A DNA stretch of 64,000 nt from CAVRTM01 sp963696105 (GCA_963696105.1 CAVOIP010000005.1:248001-312000), one strand, 5' to 3'; positions 42,697 to 51,846 are shown, numbered from the stretch's first letter. The notes: generated from the letters alone by a model not told the origin. Translations and numbers: made by a program.

Positions 42697-44325
42697 TCAG
42701 CCCATGTGCGGATAGGCATGGGACGTCGGCGGCACGAACGTCTCCTTGATCGAGCGCGGGCTGGTCCAGCGCAGGAGGTTCTGGGCCGACCCGGCCTTGT
42801 CGTTGGTGCCCGACGCACGGCCACCCCCGAACGGCTGCTGGCCGACGACAGCGCCGGTCGGCTTGTCGTTGATGTAGAAGTTGCCGGCCGCGAACCGCAG
42901 CCGGTCGCTGGCGTCGGCGATGACGGCCCGGTCCTGGGCGATGATCGAGCCGGTCAGCCCGAACGGCGCGGCCGACTCCATCTGGTCCAGCACCTTGTCG
43001 TACTGGCGGTCCGGGTAGACGTGCACCGACAGGATCGGCCCGAAGTACTCCGTGGAGAACGACGGGTCGTTCGGGTTGTCGATCTCGAGCACCGTCGGGC
43101 GCACGAACCAGCCCTGCGAGTCGTCGTACGTGCCACCGGCGACCACCTTCACACCCGGGGTCGCGTGCGCGAGGTCGATCGCGTCCTTGTGCTTGGCGAA
43201 CGCCCGCTCGTCGATGACCGCGCCCATGAAGTTGGACAGGTCGGTGACGTCACCCTGGGTCAGCCCGTTGGTGATGGAGGCCAGGTCGTCCTTGATGACA
43301 CGCCACAGGCTGCGCGGCACGTAGGCGCGCGAGGCGGCGGAGCACTTCTGGCCCTGGTACTCGAACGCGCCGCGGATCATCGCCGTCCGCAGCACGTCCG
43401 GGTCGGCCGACGGGTGCGCCAGGATGAAGTCCTTGCCGCCGGTCTCGCCGACCAGCCGCGGGTACGTCGCGTAGCTCGACAGGTTCTGGCCGACCTGCTG
43501 CCAGAGGTACTGGAACGTCGGCGTCGAGCCGGTGAAGTGGATGCCGGCGAGGTCGCGGTCGGCCAGGGCGACCTTGGAGACGTTGAGCCCGTCACCGGTG
43601 ACCAGGTTGATGACGCCCGGAGGCATCCCGGCCGCCTCCAGCAGCTCCATGGTCAGCTGCGCCGCGACCTGCTGCGTCGGCGACGGCTTCCAGACCACGG
43701 TGTTGCCCATCAGCGCCGGAGCGGTGGGCAGGTTGCCGGCGATCGCGGTGAAGTTGAACGGCGTGATCGCGTAGACGAAGCCCTCCAGGGGGCGGTAGTC
43801 CATGCGGTTCCAGATGCCCTTGGCGTTCAGCGGCGGCTGCTGCTCGAGGATCTGGCGGGCGAAGTGGACGTTGAGGCGCCAGAAGTCGATGAGCTCGCAG
43901 GCAGAGTCGATCTCGGCCTGGTACGCGGTCTTGGACTGGCCGAGCATCGTTGCGGCGTTGAGCTTCTGGCGCCACGGGCCGGAGAGCAGCTCGGCCGCCT
44001 TGAGCAGGACCGAGGCGCGGTCGTCGAAGGACATCGCACGCCAGGCGGGGGCGGCGTCCTTGGCCGCGGTCACCGCGAGCTGCGCGTCCTCGACGGTGGC
44101 GTTGCGCATCGTGCCGAGGACCTTGCGGCGCGCGTGGGGCTGGCGCACGTCGATCTTCTTGCCACCGCCCATGACCCGCTTGCCGGCGATGGTGTGCGGG
44201 AGGTCCAGGCGCTGGCCGCCCAGGTCGGCCAGCGCCGCCTCGAGCTCCTTGCGCTCGGCACTGCCGGGCGCGTAGTCCAGCGCCGTCTCGTTGGCGGGGG
44301 CGGGAACGTGGCTGACTGCATCCAT
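42697..44325 (-). CDS. pruA: 1-pyrroline-5-carboxylate dehydrogenase
   Basis: 542 residues, the standard size. An aldehyde dehydrogenase-superfamily enzyme: LVGETGGKDFILAHPSADPD (active-site Glu region) and RGAFEYQGQKCSAASRAYVP with the catalytic Cys are both present; ending FGGGRASGTNDKAGS is typical of P5C dehydrogenase. It oxidises glutamate semialdehyde to glutamate with NAD in proline and arginine breakdown, feeding the GDH encoded nearby. ATG 44325; only 58 bases separate it from the divergent hydrolase. No proline dehydrogenase (putA-like) gene is in the window. Confidence 0.96.
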   Translation of the reverse strand: MDAVSHVPAPANETALDYAPGSAERKELEAALADLGGQRLDLPHTIAGKRVMGGGKKIDVRQPHARRKVLGTMRNATVEDAQLAVTAAKDAAPAWRAMSFDDRASVLLKAAELLSGPWRQKLNAATMLGQSKTAYQAEIDSACELIDFWRLNVHFARQILEQQPPLNAKGIWNRMDYRPLEGFVYAITPFNFTAIAGNLPTAPALMGNTVVWKPSPTQQVAAQLTMELLEAAGMPPGVINLVTGDGLNVSKVALADRDLAGIHFTGSTPTFQYLWQQVGQNLSSYATYPRLVGETGGKDFILAHPSADPDVLRTAMIRGAFEYQGQKCSAASRAYVPRSLWRVIKDDLASITNGLTQGDVTDLSNFMGAVIDERAFAKHKDAIDLAHATPGVKVVAGGTYDDSQGWFVRPTVLEIDNPNDPSFSTEYFGPILSVHVYPDRQYDKVLDQMESAAPFGLTGSIIAQDRAVIADASDRLRFAAGNFYINDKPTGAVVGQQPFGGGRASGTNDKAGSAQNLLRWTSPRSIKETFVPPTSHAYPHMG

Positions 44326-44370
44326 TACGGCGGGGGCTCCTGGGCATCGCTCGGCACGGGGGATCGCCTC

Positions 44371-44376
44371 TATGGT
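44371..44376 (+). promoter_or_regulatory. -10 element TATGGT of the leaderless hydrolase gene
   Basis: TANNNT hexamer 7 bases before ATG 44384, no Shine-Dalgarno between them. Confidence 0.5.
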
Positions 44377-44383
44377 GGCACGT

Positions 44384-45214
44384 ATGTCGCAGCCCCCTGC
44401 ACCCCCCGCACGCGGACGCCTGGCCGTGCACTGGTCGGGGCGGACCGACCCTGATGCCCCCACGCTGGTCCTGCTGCACGGCCTCACCGACTCCGGCGAG
44501 TGCTGGCCCGACGCGGTGCGCCGGTGGCAGGAGGACTACCGGATCGCGGCACCGGACGCCCGCGGGCACGGCGGGTCACCGCGCTACACGCCCGCGGAGC
44601 TGGACGGCGACCCGATCGAGCTGATGTACCGCGACACCGTGGAGGTGGTCTCGGAGATCTCCCGTGGCGGCGCCGCGCCCGTGGTCCTGGTCGGGCACTC
44701 GATGGGCGGCGGCATCGCGGCGGCGGTCGCGGCACGCCGGCCCGAGCTCGTCCGTGCCGCGGTGCTGGAGGACCCGGCGTGGTTCGAGAAGGTGTCCTGG
44801 GAGGACCGGCACGAGAGTGCGGTCCAGCGGGTGGCGACGTCGCAGCAGTTCCGCGACGACTACGCGACGGCGATGGACCGGGGCCGGGCGGAGAACGCCC
44901 GCTGGCCGGCGTCCGAGCTCGACCCGTGGGGACGGGCGAAGGCCGACGGCGACCTCGGCTTCCTCGCGACCGGCCTGGCCTTCCTCGACATCCCGTGGAC
45001 GACGATCGCCGCCGGCATCAGCGTGCCGACCCTGGTGGTCACCGGCACCGATGACGTGATCCTCGACGCGGACACCCGGCAGGCGATCGCGGACCTGGGC
45101 AACCGGTACCTGGAGGTAGCGGTCATCGCCGACGCCGGACACTGCGTCCGCCGGGAGCAGCCCGAGGCCTACCACGCGCTCGTCGACCCCTGGCTGGCCG
45201 CGCACGTGCGCTGA
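44384..45214 (+). CDS. Alpha/beta hydrolase
   Basis: 276 residues. Oxyanion segment LVLLHGLTDSGECWPDAV, nucleophile elbow VLVGHSMGGGIAAAVAARRP (Ser about residue 107), acid TGTDDVILD and His in DAGHCVRREQPEA, giving a complete Ser-Asp-His triad. Substrate is not predictable. ATG 44384 chosen for its leaderless -10 (TATGGT) and because MSQPPAPPARGRLAVHWSG fits the family N-terminus. Divergent from pruA. Confidence 0.87.
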   Translation: MSQPPAPPARGRLAVHWSGRTDPDAPTLVLLHGLTDSGECWPDAVRRWQEDYRIAAPDARGHGGSPRYTPAELDGDPIELMYRDTVEVVSEISRGGAAPVVLVGHSMGGGIAAAVAARRPELVRAAVLEDPAWFEKVSWEDRHESAVQRVATSQQFRDDYATAMDRGRAENARWPASELDPWGRAKADGDLGFLATGLAFLDIPWTTIAAGISVPTLVVTGTDDVILDADTRQAIADLGNRYLEVAVIADAGHCVRREQPEAYHALVDPWLAAHVR

Positions 45215-45302
45215 CCGACGCCGCTCGCCGCGGGCGACAACGGGCGTCCGAGCGCGACGGCATCCAGGCGTCCGAGCCCGACGGCATCCCGGACAGCCGG
45301 CG

Positions 45303-45722
45303 TCAGAGCAGGTCGAGCAGTGCTTCCAGCTCGGTGACGTCGTACCACAGCAGCTCGTCGTCGTCCGTGACGTCCTTCTCGTCCACGTGGAAGGAGGCGA
45401 TGCGCTGCATCGGCACCGGCTGCGACACCATGACCGCGGACGCAACCCCGTCCGCGTCGGCGGGGCTGACCCACGAGTCGTCGACGTCCGCAGCCGCGAC
45501 GACGCGTCGGCGCTCCCCCGACGGCAGGGACGCGGCCGAGGCCTCGGCAGCCTCGCTGAGGGCGACGTACTCCCACCCCTCCTGGTCGCCGTTCGGGTCG
45601 CCGGCGCGGATGCTGCCGGTCACGCCGTGCGCCGGCAGGGGCCCGGGTCCCAGGACGCGGCTGCTCGCCAGCTCGCGCAGGCGAGCAGCGTTCAGCGGCA
45701 GGTAGATTCGGGTCAGGCTCAT
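45303..45722 (-). CDS. DUF6912-type small protein
   Basis: 139 residues, acidic, soluble. The start MSLTRIYLPLNAARLRELAS and the segments GPLPAHGVTG and YVALSEAAEASAASL match a small actinobacterial family of unknown role usually listed as DUF6912. C-terminal half ends ELLWYDVTELEALLDLL. ATG 45722. Downstream of, and 73 bases after, the WS/DGAT gene on the same strand; no function can be proposed. Confidence 0.75.
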   Translation of the reverse strand: MSLTRIYLPLNAARLRELASSRVLGPGPLPAHGVTGSIRAGDPNGDQEGWEYVALSEAAEASAASLPSGERRRVVAAADVDDSWVSPADADGVASAVMVSQPVPMQRIASFHVDEKDVTDDDELLWYDVTELEALLDLL

Positions 45723-45795
45723 CCGGCGTCCTCGAGGTGGGGGTCGGTGGAAAGGGGTGCACGGTCCCGCAGCGCCGGCCCGCATCGGGGCGCGG

Positions 45796-47220
45796 TCACC
45801 GCGCGGGCTCCCGGCTGTCCACCAGCTCGGCGAGCGCGTCACCCAGGCACTGGCCGAGGACGTCCAGGTCGGGCATGGCGTCGCGGTCGCCGTTGAGCCC
45901 GTAGTAGACCCCGCCGTCGTACGACGTGAGCCCGATCGACAGCGCCTGACCGCGCGCGAGCGGCATGACGGGGTAGGTCGAGAGCATCTGCGCGTCACCG
46001 GCGTACAGGGACACCTGCGGCCCGGGCACGTTGGTGATGGCGAGGTTGAACAGCCGCCTGGACATGGCGCTGCCGAGCCGGGCGCCCAATGAGTGCAGCG
46101 TCGGTGGGGCGAACCCCGCGATGCCGGCGAGGGCCTCGGCCCCCACCGCTTGGCCGCCGTCCATCTGCTGGCGCATGGCGAACGCGATCTGGTGCAGCCG
46201 CATCAACGGGCGCGGCTCCCCCACCGGCAGGTCCACGAAGCAGGCGGTGACACGGTTGCCGAGGGAGCCGGGGTCGGCGGAGTCGTAGACGCTGACCGGC
46301 ACCATCGCCCGCACGGTCGAGGCGGTCGTGACGGCCTCGCCCCGGGTCAGCAGCCAGGCCCTCAGCGCCCCGGCGATGGTGGCCAGGACCACGTCGTTGA
46401 CCGACACGTCGTCGCTGAAGGACCCGCGGCTGAGCCGCGCGCGCACCTTGCGGTAGTCGTCGAGGTCGTGACCGACCATGACCCACCGTCGCGCGGCGCC
46501 GATCTCGACGTTGAGCGGGCTCGTGGGCGCCGGCCGGGCCGCCGTCCGGGCGAGCGCCGCGGCCACCGAGCCGACGGTCGACAGCGCCCGCGCGCCGACG
46601 GCCTTGACGTCGGCGACGCCGCCGCGCACGTTGTCCAGGACCTCGCTGGGGCGTCGTACGGCGTCCACGAGCGCACCGGTCAGCAGCTCGACGCCACTGG
46701 GCTCCTTGGCGGGGCGCCAGGTGTCGGTGATCGGCTCCTCACGGTCTGGGTCGCCGTCGACGATGACGTGGGCGATGTCGACGGCGTGGAGGCCGTCGAC
46801 GAGGGCCTGGTGGGACTTGGTCACGATCGCGAAGCGGCCCTGCTCCAGCCCTTCGACCAGGTAGACCTCCCACAGTGGGCGCTCGCGGTCCAGCGGCCGC
46901 GGCTGGATCCGGGCGACGAACTCCTGCAGCTGCTCGTCGGTGCCCGGGCGCGGCAGGGCCGAGCGGCGCACGTGGTAGGTGACGTCGAAGTCCTCGTCGT
47001 CGACCCATACCGGGTTGGCCAGGTGGCCGGGGACCTCACGCACCCGCTGCCGGTAGCGGGGCACGAAGGCGATCCGCGCCGAGATGAGCGCGACCAGGCG
47101 GTCGTAGTCGAAGCCGTCGTCCGGTGGCTGGAACACCATCACCGAACTGACGTGCATCGCCGTCGTCGCCTCCTCCAGGTAGAGGAAGGACGCGTCGAGG
47201 GACGTCAGGCGGTCGGGCAC
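45796..47220 (-). CDS. WS/DGAT-type acyltransferase with altered catalytic motif
   Basis: 474 residues, normal for wax ester synthase/diacylglycerol acyltransferases (TGS family), which move acyl groups from acyl-CoA to alcohols or diacylglycerol at the membrane and make storage lipids. The start MPDRLTSLDASFLYLEEATT and the C-terminal TNVPGPQVSLYAGDAQMLST, with VVLATIAGALRAWL, are typical. The active-site motif HHxxxDG reads HQALVDG at 137-143: the second His, the supposed general base, is Gln. Activity may be lost or changed. GTG start at 47220 with GGAGG close by. Divergent from the cupredoxin gene. Confidence 0.86.
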   Translation of the reverse strand: MPDRLTSLDASFLYLEEATTAMHVSSVMVFQPPDDGFDYDRLVALISARIAFVPRYRQRVREVPGHLANPVWVDDEDFDVTYHVRRSALPRPGTDEQLQEFVARIQPRPLDRERPLWEVYLVEGLEQGRFAIVTKSHQALVDGLHAVDIAHVIVDGDPDREEPITDTWRPAKEPSGVELLTGALVDAVRRPSEVLDNVRGGVADVKAVGARALSTVGSVAAALARTAARPAPTSPLNVEIGAARRWVMVGHDLDDYRKVRARLSRGSFSDDVSVNDVVLATIAGALRAWLLTRGEAVTTASTVRAMVPVSVYDSADPGSLGNRVTACFVDLPVGEPRPLMRLHQIAFAMRQQMDGGQAVGAEALAGIAGFAPPTLHSLGARLGSAMSRRLFNLAITNVPGPQVSLYAGDAQMLSTYPVMPLARGQALSIGLTSYDGGVYYGLNGDRDAMPDLDVLGQCLGDALAELVDSREPAR

Positions 47221-47261
47221 CCCTCCATCGTCTCAGATGAGGGGGTCGGAACATGCCGACC

Positions 47262-47267
47262 TACACT
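47262..47267 (+). promoter_or_regulatory. -10 element TACACT of the leaderless cupredoxin gene
   Basis: TANNNT hexamer 7 bases before ATG 47275, no Shine-Dalgarno site. Confidence 0.45.
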
Positions 47268-47274
47268 GGCGCGC

Positions 47275-47793
47275 ATGCTCCGACAGCCCGACAGGTCGAC
47301 CTCCGCCCGACTGGCCCTCGCCGCGATGGGGCTCAGCGCCCTCGTCGCGTGCAGCAGCCAGTCCCCGTCCGCCACCGGGGGCGGGCAGGGCGATGCCACC
47401 AGTCCGGCCTCCGGTGCTCCCGCCGGCAGCGACGCCACCAGCGCCACGAGCGCGGCCAGCGCCTCCGCGTCCGCCTCGGCCGGGGTCTCTGCGTCCGCGT
47501 CCTCCGCCGCGAGCGCCACCGCGACCCCGACCGCCCGGGCGCTGGTCATCACCGTCACCGGGAAGCAGGTGCGGCCCGCACCGACCACGGTGGAGCTGCC
47601 CGTCGGGCAGACGCTCACCCTGACGGTCACCAGTGACCACGACGACCAGCTGCACGCCCACGGCTTCGAGATCGAGAAGAACGTCAAGGCCGGGACCCCG
47701 GTCGCGATCGCGCTCAAGGGCGCCCAGCCGGGTGTGTACCAGGTGGAGATGCACCGCCCGCAGCTGACGCTGCTGTCCGTCGCCGTGCGCTGA
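47275..47793 (+). CDS. Lipoprotein with cupredoxin-like domain
   Basis: 172 residues. Signal with lipobox ALVACSS (Cys about 26), a Ser/Ala/Gly/Thr-rich linker of about 60 residues, then a cupredoxin-like beta sandwich (about 90-172): RALVITVTGKQVRPAPTTVE, LTLTVTSDHDDQLHAHGFEI, VYQVEMHRPQLTLLSV. The His residues in DQLHAHGFE and EMHRP are in positions where copper ligands are expected, but a Cys ligand is missing, as in EfeO-type cupredoxin domains. Likely binds copper or iron outside the membrane (inference). Directly followed by the membrane protein, 3 bases apart, a recurrent pair. Confidence 0.75.
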   Translation: MLRQPDRSTSARLALAAMGLSALVACSSQSPSATGGGQGDATSPASGAPAGSDATSATSAASASASASAGVSASASSAASATATPTARALVITVTGKQVRPAPTTVELPVGQTLTLTVTSDHDDQLHAHGFEIEKNVKAGTPVAIALKGAQPGVYQVEMHRPQLTLLSVAVR

Positions 47794-47796
47794 CCG

Positions 47797-49162
47797 GTGG
47801 TCGCCGCGCCTCTCGCCTCCTTGACGCAGGCCCTGCCCACCGCGTCGCCCGGCCTCCTGCTGCCGGCACACGGCGTCGGCTCCCGCCAGGACCTTCCGCT
47901 GCCGTTCGCGGCGGTCGTGCTCGGGGCGGCGGCGGCCTTGGTCGTGTCCTTCGTGGCCCTCGGTGCCCTGTGGCACGAGCCGAGGCTGGGCCGCGACAGC
48001 GGCATCCCGCTGCCCCGCTGGGCTGCGGCGGTGCTTGACTCCCGCGTCGTGCGCGGCACCGCGGTGGTGCTGACCCTCGCCCTGGCAGGCTGGACCCTGG
48101 CGTCACTGGTCCTCGGCCGGGACGACGCCAACAACCCCGTGCCGTACGTCGTGTTCGTGTGGCTCTGGGTCGGGCTGGCCGCCATCTCGCTCGTGCTCGG
48201 GCCGGTGTGGTCGGTGCTGAACCCGATCCGCTGGCTGCACCGCGGCCTCACGGCCCTGGCGCGGCTGGACCCGGACAGCGCGCTCACCGACCGGTCCCCC
48301 GGTTACTGGCCCGCGGCGGCGGGGCTGTTCGCCTTCACCTGGCTGGAGCTGGTCGCACCCGACCGGACGACCCTGCCGGTCCTGCGCGTCGCGATCGGCG
48401 GCTACGTGCTGGTCGACCTGCTCGGCGCCCTCGTCCTCGGCACGCGCTGGTTCCCCCGCGGTGACGCGTTCGAGGTCTGGTCGCGCCTCTACGGCTCGCT
48501 CAGCCCCCTCGGCCGGCGCTCCGACCGCCGCTGGGTCCTGCGGACGCCGCTCCACGGCGCCAACGCCATCCCGGTGGAGCGGGGGCTGCTCGCGACGGTC
48601 GCGGTGATGCTGGGCGGCACGGCGTACGACGGGCTCTCCTCCGAGCCTCGTTGGTACACGTGGGTGCAGTCCTCGTCGCTGCCGTCGGGCCTGCTGCAGA
48701 CCGGCGGCGTCCTCGTGATGTGCGTCGTCGTCGCCGCCCTGCTGCAGGTCGCGGCCGTGGCCAGCGCCCGGCTGGCCCGCCTGCCCGCCCGTGGCCTGGC
48801 CGCCCAGTTCGCGCCGTCCCTGGTGCCGATCGCCGCGGGCTACCTCGTGGCGCACTACTGGTCGCTGTGGGTCTACGAGGGGCAGAACACCCTCGCCCGG
48901 CTCAGCGACCCCCTCGGCACCGGTGCCGACCTGCTCGGGACCGGGCACCTGACCGCCGACGCCACCCTGATCCAGCCCACGCTCGTGGCCACGATCCAGG
49001 TGGTCGCCATCGTCACCGGCCACGTGCTCGGCGTCGTCCTCGCCCACGAGCGGGCCGTGACGCTCTTCGACCGCCGGGTCGCGGTGCTCGGCCAGCTGCC
49101 GCTGCTGCTGCTCATGGTGGCCTACACCTGCGGCGGGCTGCTACCTGCTGTTCAGCTCCTGA
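47797..49162 (+). CDS. Multi-pass membrane protein paired with cupredoxin lipoprotein, one extra base near the 3' end
   Basis: GTG start 3 bases after the lipoprotein stop. Ten or so hydrophobic helices (for example AAVVLGAAAALVVSFVALGA, PYVVFVWLWVGLAAISLVLG, LATVAVMLGGTAYDGLSS, LPLLLLMVAYTCGGL), several with His/Tyr, as in actinobacterial proteins often labelled fenitrothion hydrolase with no evidence of such activity. As written, the frame runs to 49497, adding a Ser/Arg-rich tail opposite the HAD gene. Removing one base in GGCTGCTACC (about 49141) ends it at 49162 with YLLFSS. I take that as the true end (454 aa). Possibly involved with metal uptake together with its neighbour. Confidence 0.7.
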
Positions 49163-49226
49163 CCGGCCCGTCGTACCGGGCGTGCCTGCGATGGGCGGCG
49201 AGCAGGGCCGCCGGCCGAGTCGCCGG

Positions 49227-49871
49227 TCAGCGCTGGTGCACCCAGGCCGCACCGGGAAAGAGCGCCTCCAGCTCCGCGGCGGTCTCCTCGAAGGTGCGGT
49301 GGACGATGCCGACCAGCCCCTGCCGGGCCGCAGCGGCCACGTTGTGGGGCAGGTCGTCGACGAAGGCGCACTCGCCGGCCGGCAGACCGATGCGCTCCAG
49401 GGCGAGCGCGAAGATCTCGGGCTCGGGCTTGCGCAGGCCGACCTCCCCCGAGATCACCACGGCATCGAACATCTCCTGCCACTGCGACCGGTCGTAGTCG
49501 TGGCCCCAGGAGTTGGACAACAAGGCGGTGCGCACCCCTGCCGCCTTGGCCCGCATCACCAACGAGGTCATCGAGTCCTCGTAGACGGCCAGGTCGGCCA
49601 GCATCCGGGTGACCAGGCCCTCGGCCTCGACCGCGGAGCCCTCAGCCGCCAGGGCCGCGGCCAGGGCGTGCTCGAAGTCGGCCAGCGGGATCTCGCCGCG
49701 TTCGAGCCGGTGCACGGGTGACACCTCGCCGTCGGGCGGGTCGACCCACCGGCGCAGCACGGTGCCGTAGTGGTCCCGGTCGATGCCCGTGGCGGTCAGC
49801 CAGGCGCCGACCGCCGTGTGCAGCGGTGGCGTGAGCACCCCGCCCCAGTCCACGATCAGGCCCTGCATCAT
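49227..49871 (-). CDS. HAD-superfamily hydrolase (HAD-IA type)
   Basis: 214 residues. Motif I GLIVDWGGVLTPPL (nucleophile Asp; the usual second Asp is Gly, as in a known HAD-IA group), motif II ALLSNSWG, motif III Lys in EVGLRKPEPEIF, motif IV AFVDDLPHNVAAA. A helical cap lies between I and II. Phosphatase or related activity on a small molecule; substrate unknown. ATG 49871 overlaps the stop of cpaE (ATGA), with GGAGGAGG 3 bases before it, so it is read as the last gene of the cpaB-cpaE unit. Confidence 0.88.
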   Translation of the reverse strand: MMQGLIVDWGGVLTPPLHTAVGAWLTATGIDRDHYGTVLRRWVDPPDGEVSPVHRLERGEIPLADFEHALAAALAAEGSAVEAEGLVTRMLADLAVYEDSMTSLVMRAKAAGVRTALLSNSWGHDYDRSQWQEMFDAVVISGEVGLRKPEPEIFALALERIGLPAGECAFVDDLPHNVAAAARQGLVGIVHRTFEETAAELEALFPGAAWVHQR

Positions 49872-51187
49872 CGCCTCCTCCAGCGGCTCCGTCCGGCCGG
49901 GGCCGCCGCGGCGCCAGCGTAGTCGTCGGCGATCGCGGCGATCGCACGCCGGGCGGCCGACGTCGGCGCCGCCTCGGCGAGGGCCCGCCCGGCGAGCAGT
50001 GCGGCGTCGAGGACCGCACCGTCCTCGGGCACGAAGCGCAGCTCCCCCACCCCGGCGAACCGGACCAGGGCGTCTCGGATGCGCTGCTCGGGCCGGGCCC
50101 CCACCGCGGAAGCCCGGACCTTGTTGACCACGACGACCGGTTCGGGACACGGCAGGACCGAGAGCTCCTGCAGCCCCCGGACCAGCCGCTGCAGCCCGAT
50201 CGGGTCGGCCGCCCCCACGGCGAGGACGTGGTCGGCCAGGGCGAGCGCGGTGAGCGTGGCCGCGTTGCGCCGCGGAGCGCGGGTGTCGTAGCTGAGCTCC
50301 TCGTCGTCCTCGAGGCTGAAGCCGCAGTCGATGACCGTGAAGCGCGCAAGCCGGCGGCTCAGGGTCAGGACGTGCTCGACCGCCGGTGCCGCGAGCTCGG
50401 GCCAGCGCTCGGCCTTGGGGATGCCGGTCAGCACGCGCAGGCCCGGCGCCACCTCAGGGGCCAGCCGGGCCAGGCCGGGCAGGTCCAGGGTGCCGTGGTC
50501 CGCGGCGCGCGTGGCGGCGGCGAAGCCGGGGGCCTCGTCCAGGACGGACAGGACCTGGGCGACGCAGCCTCCGTAGGTGTCGGCGTCGACGAGCAGGGTC
50601 GGGGCCCCGGTGCTGGACAGCTCGGTGGCGAGGTTGACCGCGAGGGTGGTCCGCCCGGGGGCGCCGGTCGGCCCCCAGACCGCGACGAGGACGCCCGGGG
50701 GCTCGGCGTCGCGCAGGCCGCCGCCCCCGTGCGCACGCGACCCGTCCGGCCCGTCGGCGGCGCCGGGCTGAGCTGTGGTCAGCAGGTCCTCGAGCGGGTC
50801 GGCGCGGGCGGTGCGGACGTGGGCCCCGGCCTCGGCGGGCGCCAGCGCGTCGACCGTGGCCTGGAGCAGCGTGCCGTCGGCGTCGGCCGCGACCACGGCT
50901 TCGATGCCGAGCTGGCGCAGGTGCCGCTCGGCCGCCTCGTCACCGGGAGGGTAGACCCCCACGACGGCGACGCCACAGTCGCGCAGGTGCGCCAGCGCCG
51001 CGCGGTCCAGCGAGCGCAGGTCGGCGGACACCATCGCCACCGCCGCCAGGCCCGCGGCCGCGGCGGCGAGCAGGTCGGCCAGGTCCGCGCACCGGCGGGC
51101 GACGTCGAGGTCGGTGCCACGTTCGAGGACGGTGACCAGCCGGCCCTCCCACCGGTCGGTGACCGCGGTGAGGACCGATCGGCTCAC
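49868..51187 (-). CDS. cpaE: CpaE/TadZ-like pilus localisation ATPase
   Basis: 439 residues. N-terminal receiver-like fold (about 1-120: VLERGTDLDVARRCADLADL, then VAMVSADLRSLDR), an acidic linker, and a MinD/ParA-type domain: AVWGPTGAPGRTTLAVNLAT is the deviant Walker A, with Arg for the usual Lys; TLLVDADTYGG and FTVIDCGFSLEDD follow; and VLAVGAADPIGLQRLVRGLQ. TadZ/CpaE position Tad pili at the membrane. GTG start overlaps the cpaB stop (GTGA). With cpaB it forms a second Tad block 21 kb away from tadABC. Confidence 0.82.
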   Translation of the reverse strand: MSRSVLTAVTDRWEGRLVTVLERGTDLDVARRCADLADLLAAAAAGLAAVAMVSADLRSLDRAALAHLRDCGVAVVGVYPPGDEAAERHLRQLGIEAVVAADADGTLLQATVDALAPAEAGAHVRTARADPLEDLLTTAQPGAADGPDGSRAHGGGGLRDAEPPGVLVAVWGPTGAPGRTTLAVNLATELSSTGAPTLLVDADTYGGCVAQVLSVLDEAPGFAAATRAADHGTLDLPGLARLAPEVAPGLRVLTGIPKAERWPELAAPAVEHVLTLSRRLARFTVIDCGFSLEDDEELSYDTRAPRRNAATLTALALADHVLAVGAADPIGLQRLVRGLQELSVLPCPEPVVVVNKVRASAVGARPEQRIRDALVRFAGVGELRFVPEDGAVLDAALLAGRALAEAAPTSAARRAIAAIADDYAGAAAAPAGRSRWRRR

Positions 51188-51846
51188 GGCCCCTGCCGCG
51201 GGGAGCCGGGGACCGGGACCAGCGTCAGCCGTGCCCCCTGGTCGATCGCCGCCAGCAGGTCCTGGACGGCGTCGTCGGGGACCATCACCTGGACCCCCGT
51301 CGTCCCGTTGACGCTGCCGAGGCCGGTGCTGACCTCCGGCACCCGGGCCACAGTGGCCGCCTCCAGCCGTCGCTGGGGCCGGCCGTACCGCGCGGTCGTG
51401 GACCCGGGGTCGCGCTGGTTGACCCACACATCGACGACGGAGCCGGTCACCAGGGCGCGCACCGAGGACGCCTCGACCGGCACGGTCACGGGCTTGACCC
51501 GCACGTCGGCCCGCGTCCCGAGCGCGGACGAGGGCAGCAGCTCGCCGGCACGCACCTCGCGCAGGACAAAGGTGTCGGGGCCGATGTCGTGGTCGGCCGC
51601 CACGTAGGCGGCGCGGTCGGCCCCCAGCTGGACGTCGACCCGGCGTACGTCCTGCTGGGTGACCGCCTGGCCCGGGACGAGGCCGGCCGTCGCGGCGTAG
51701 ACCGGGGTGGTGTCGTCCGCGGCGGCCACCACGACGGCGCCGAGCGTCACCGCCAGCAGGACGAGCACCACGCCGACCACCAGCCGCACGTCTCGCCAGG
51801 ACGGCCGTTGCAACCGGGCCGCGGTGGGCCTGGGCAGGTCGGGCAT
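51184..51846 (-). CDS. cpaB: SAF-domain CpaB/RcpC-like pilus protein
   Basis: 220 residues. A membrane helix (DVRLVVGVVLVLLAVTLGAV) is followed by the SAF domain (about 55-115: YAATAGLVPGQAVTQQDVRR and LREVRAGELLPSSAL), then a beta-rich end. CpaB/RcpC proteins help to position or shape Flp pili at the cell surface. ATG start with GAGGGGGAG upstream. First gene of the unit cpaB-cpaE-HAD. Confidence 0.82.
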   Translation of the reverse strand: MPDLPRPTAARLQRPSWRDVRLVVGVVLVLLAVTLGAVVVAAADDTTPVYAATAGLVPGQAVTQQDVRRVDVQLGADRAAYVAADHDIGPDTFVLREVRAGELLPSSALGTRADVRVKPVTVPVEASSVRALVTGSVVDVWVNQRDPGSTTARYGRPQRRLEAATVARVPEVSTGLGSVNGTTGVQVMVPDDAVQDLLAAIDQGARLTLVPVPGSPRQGP

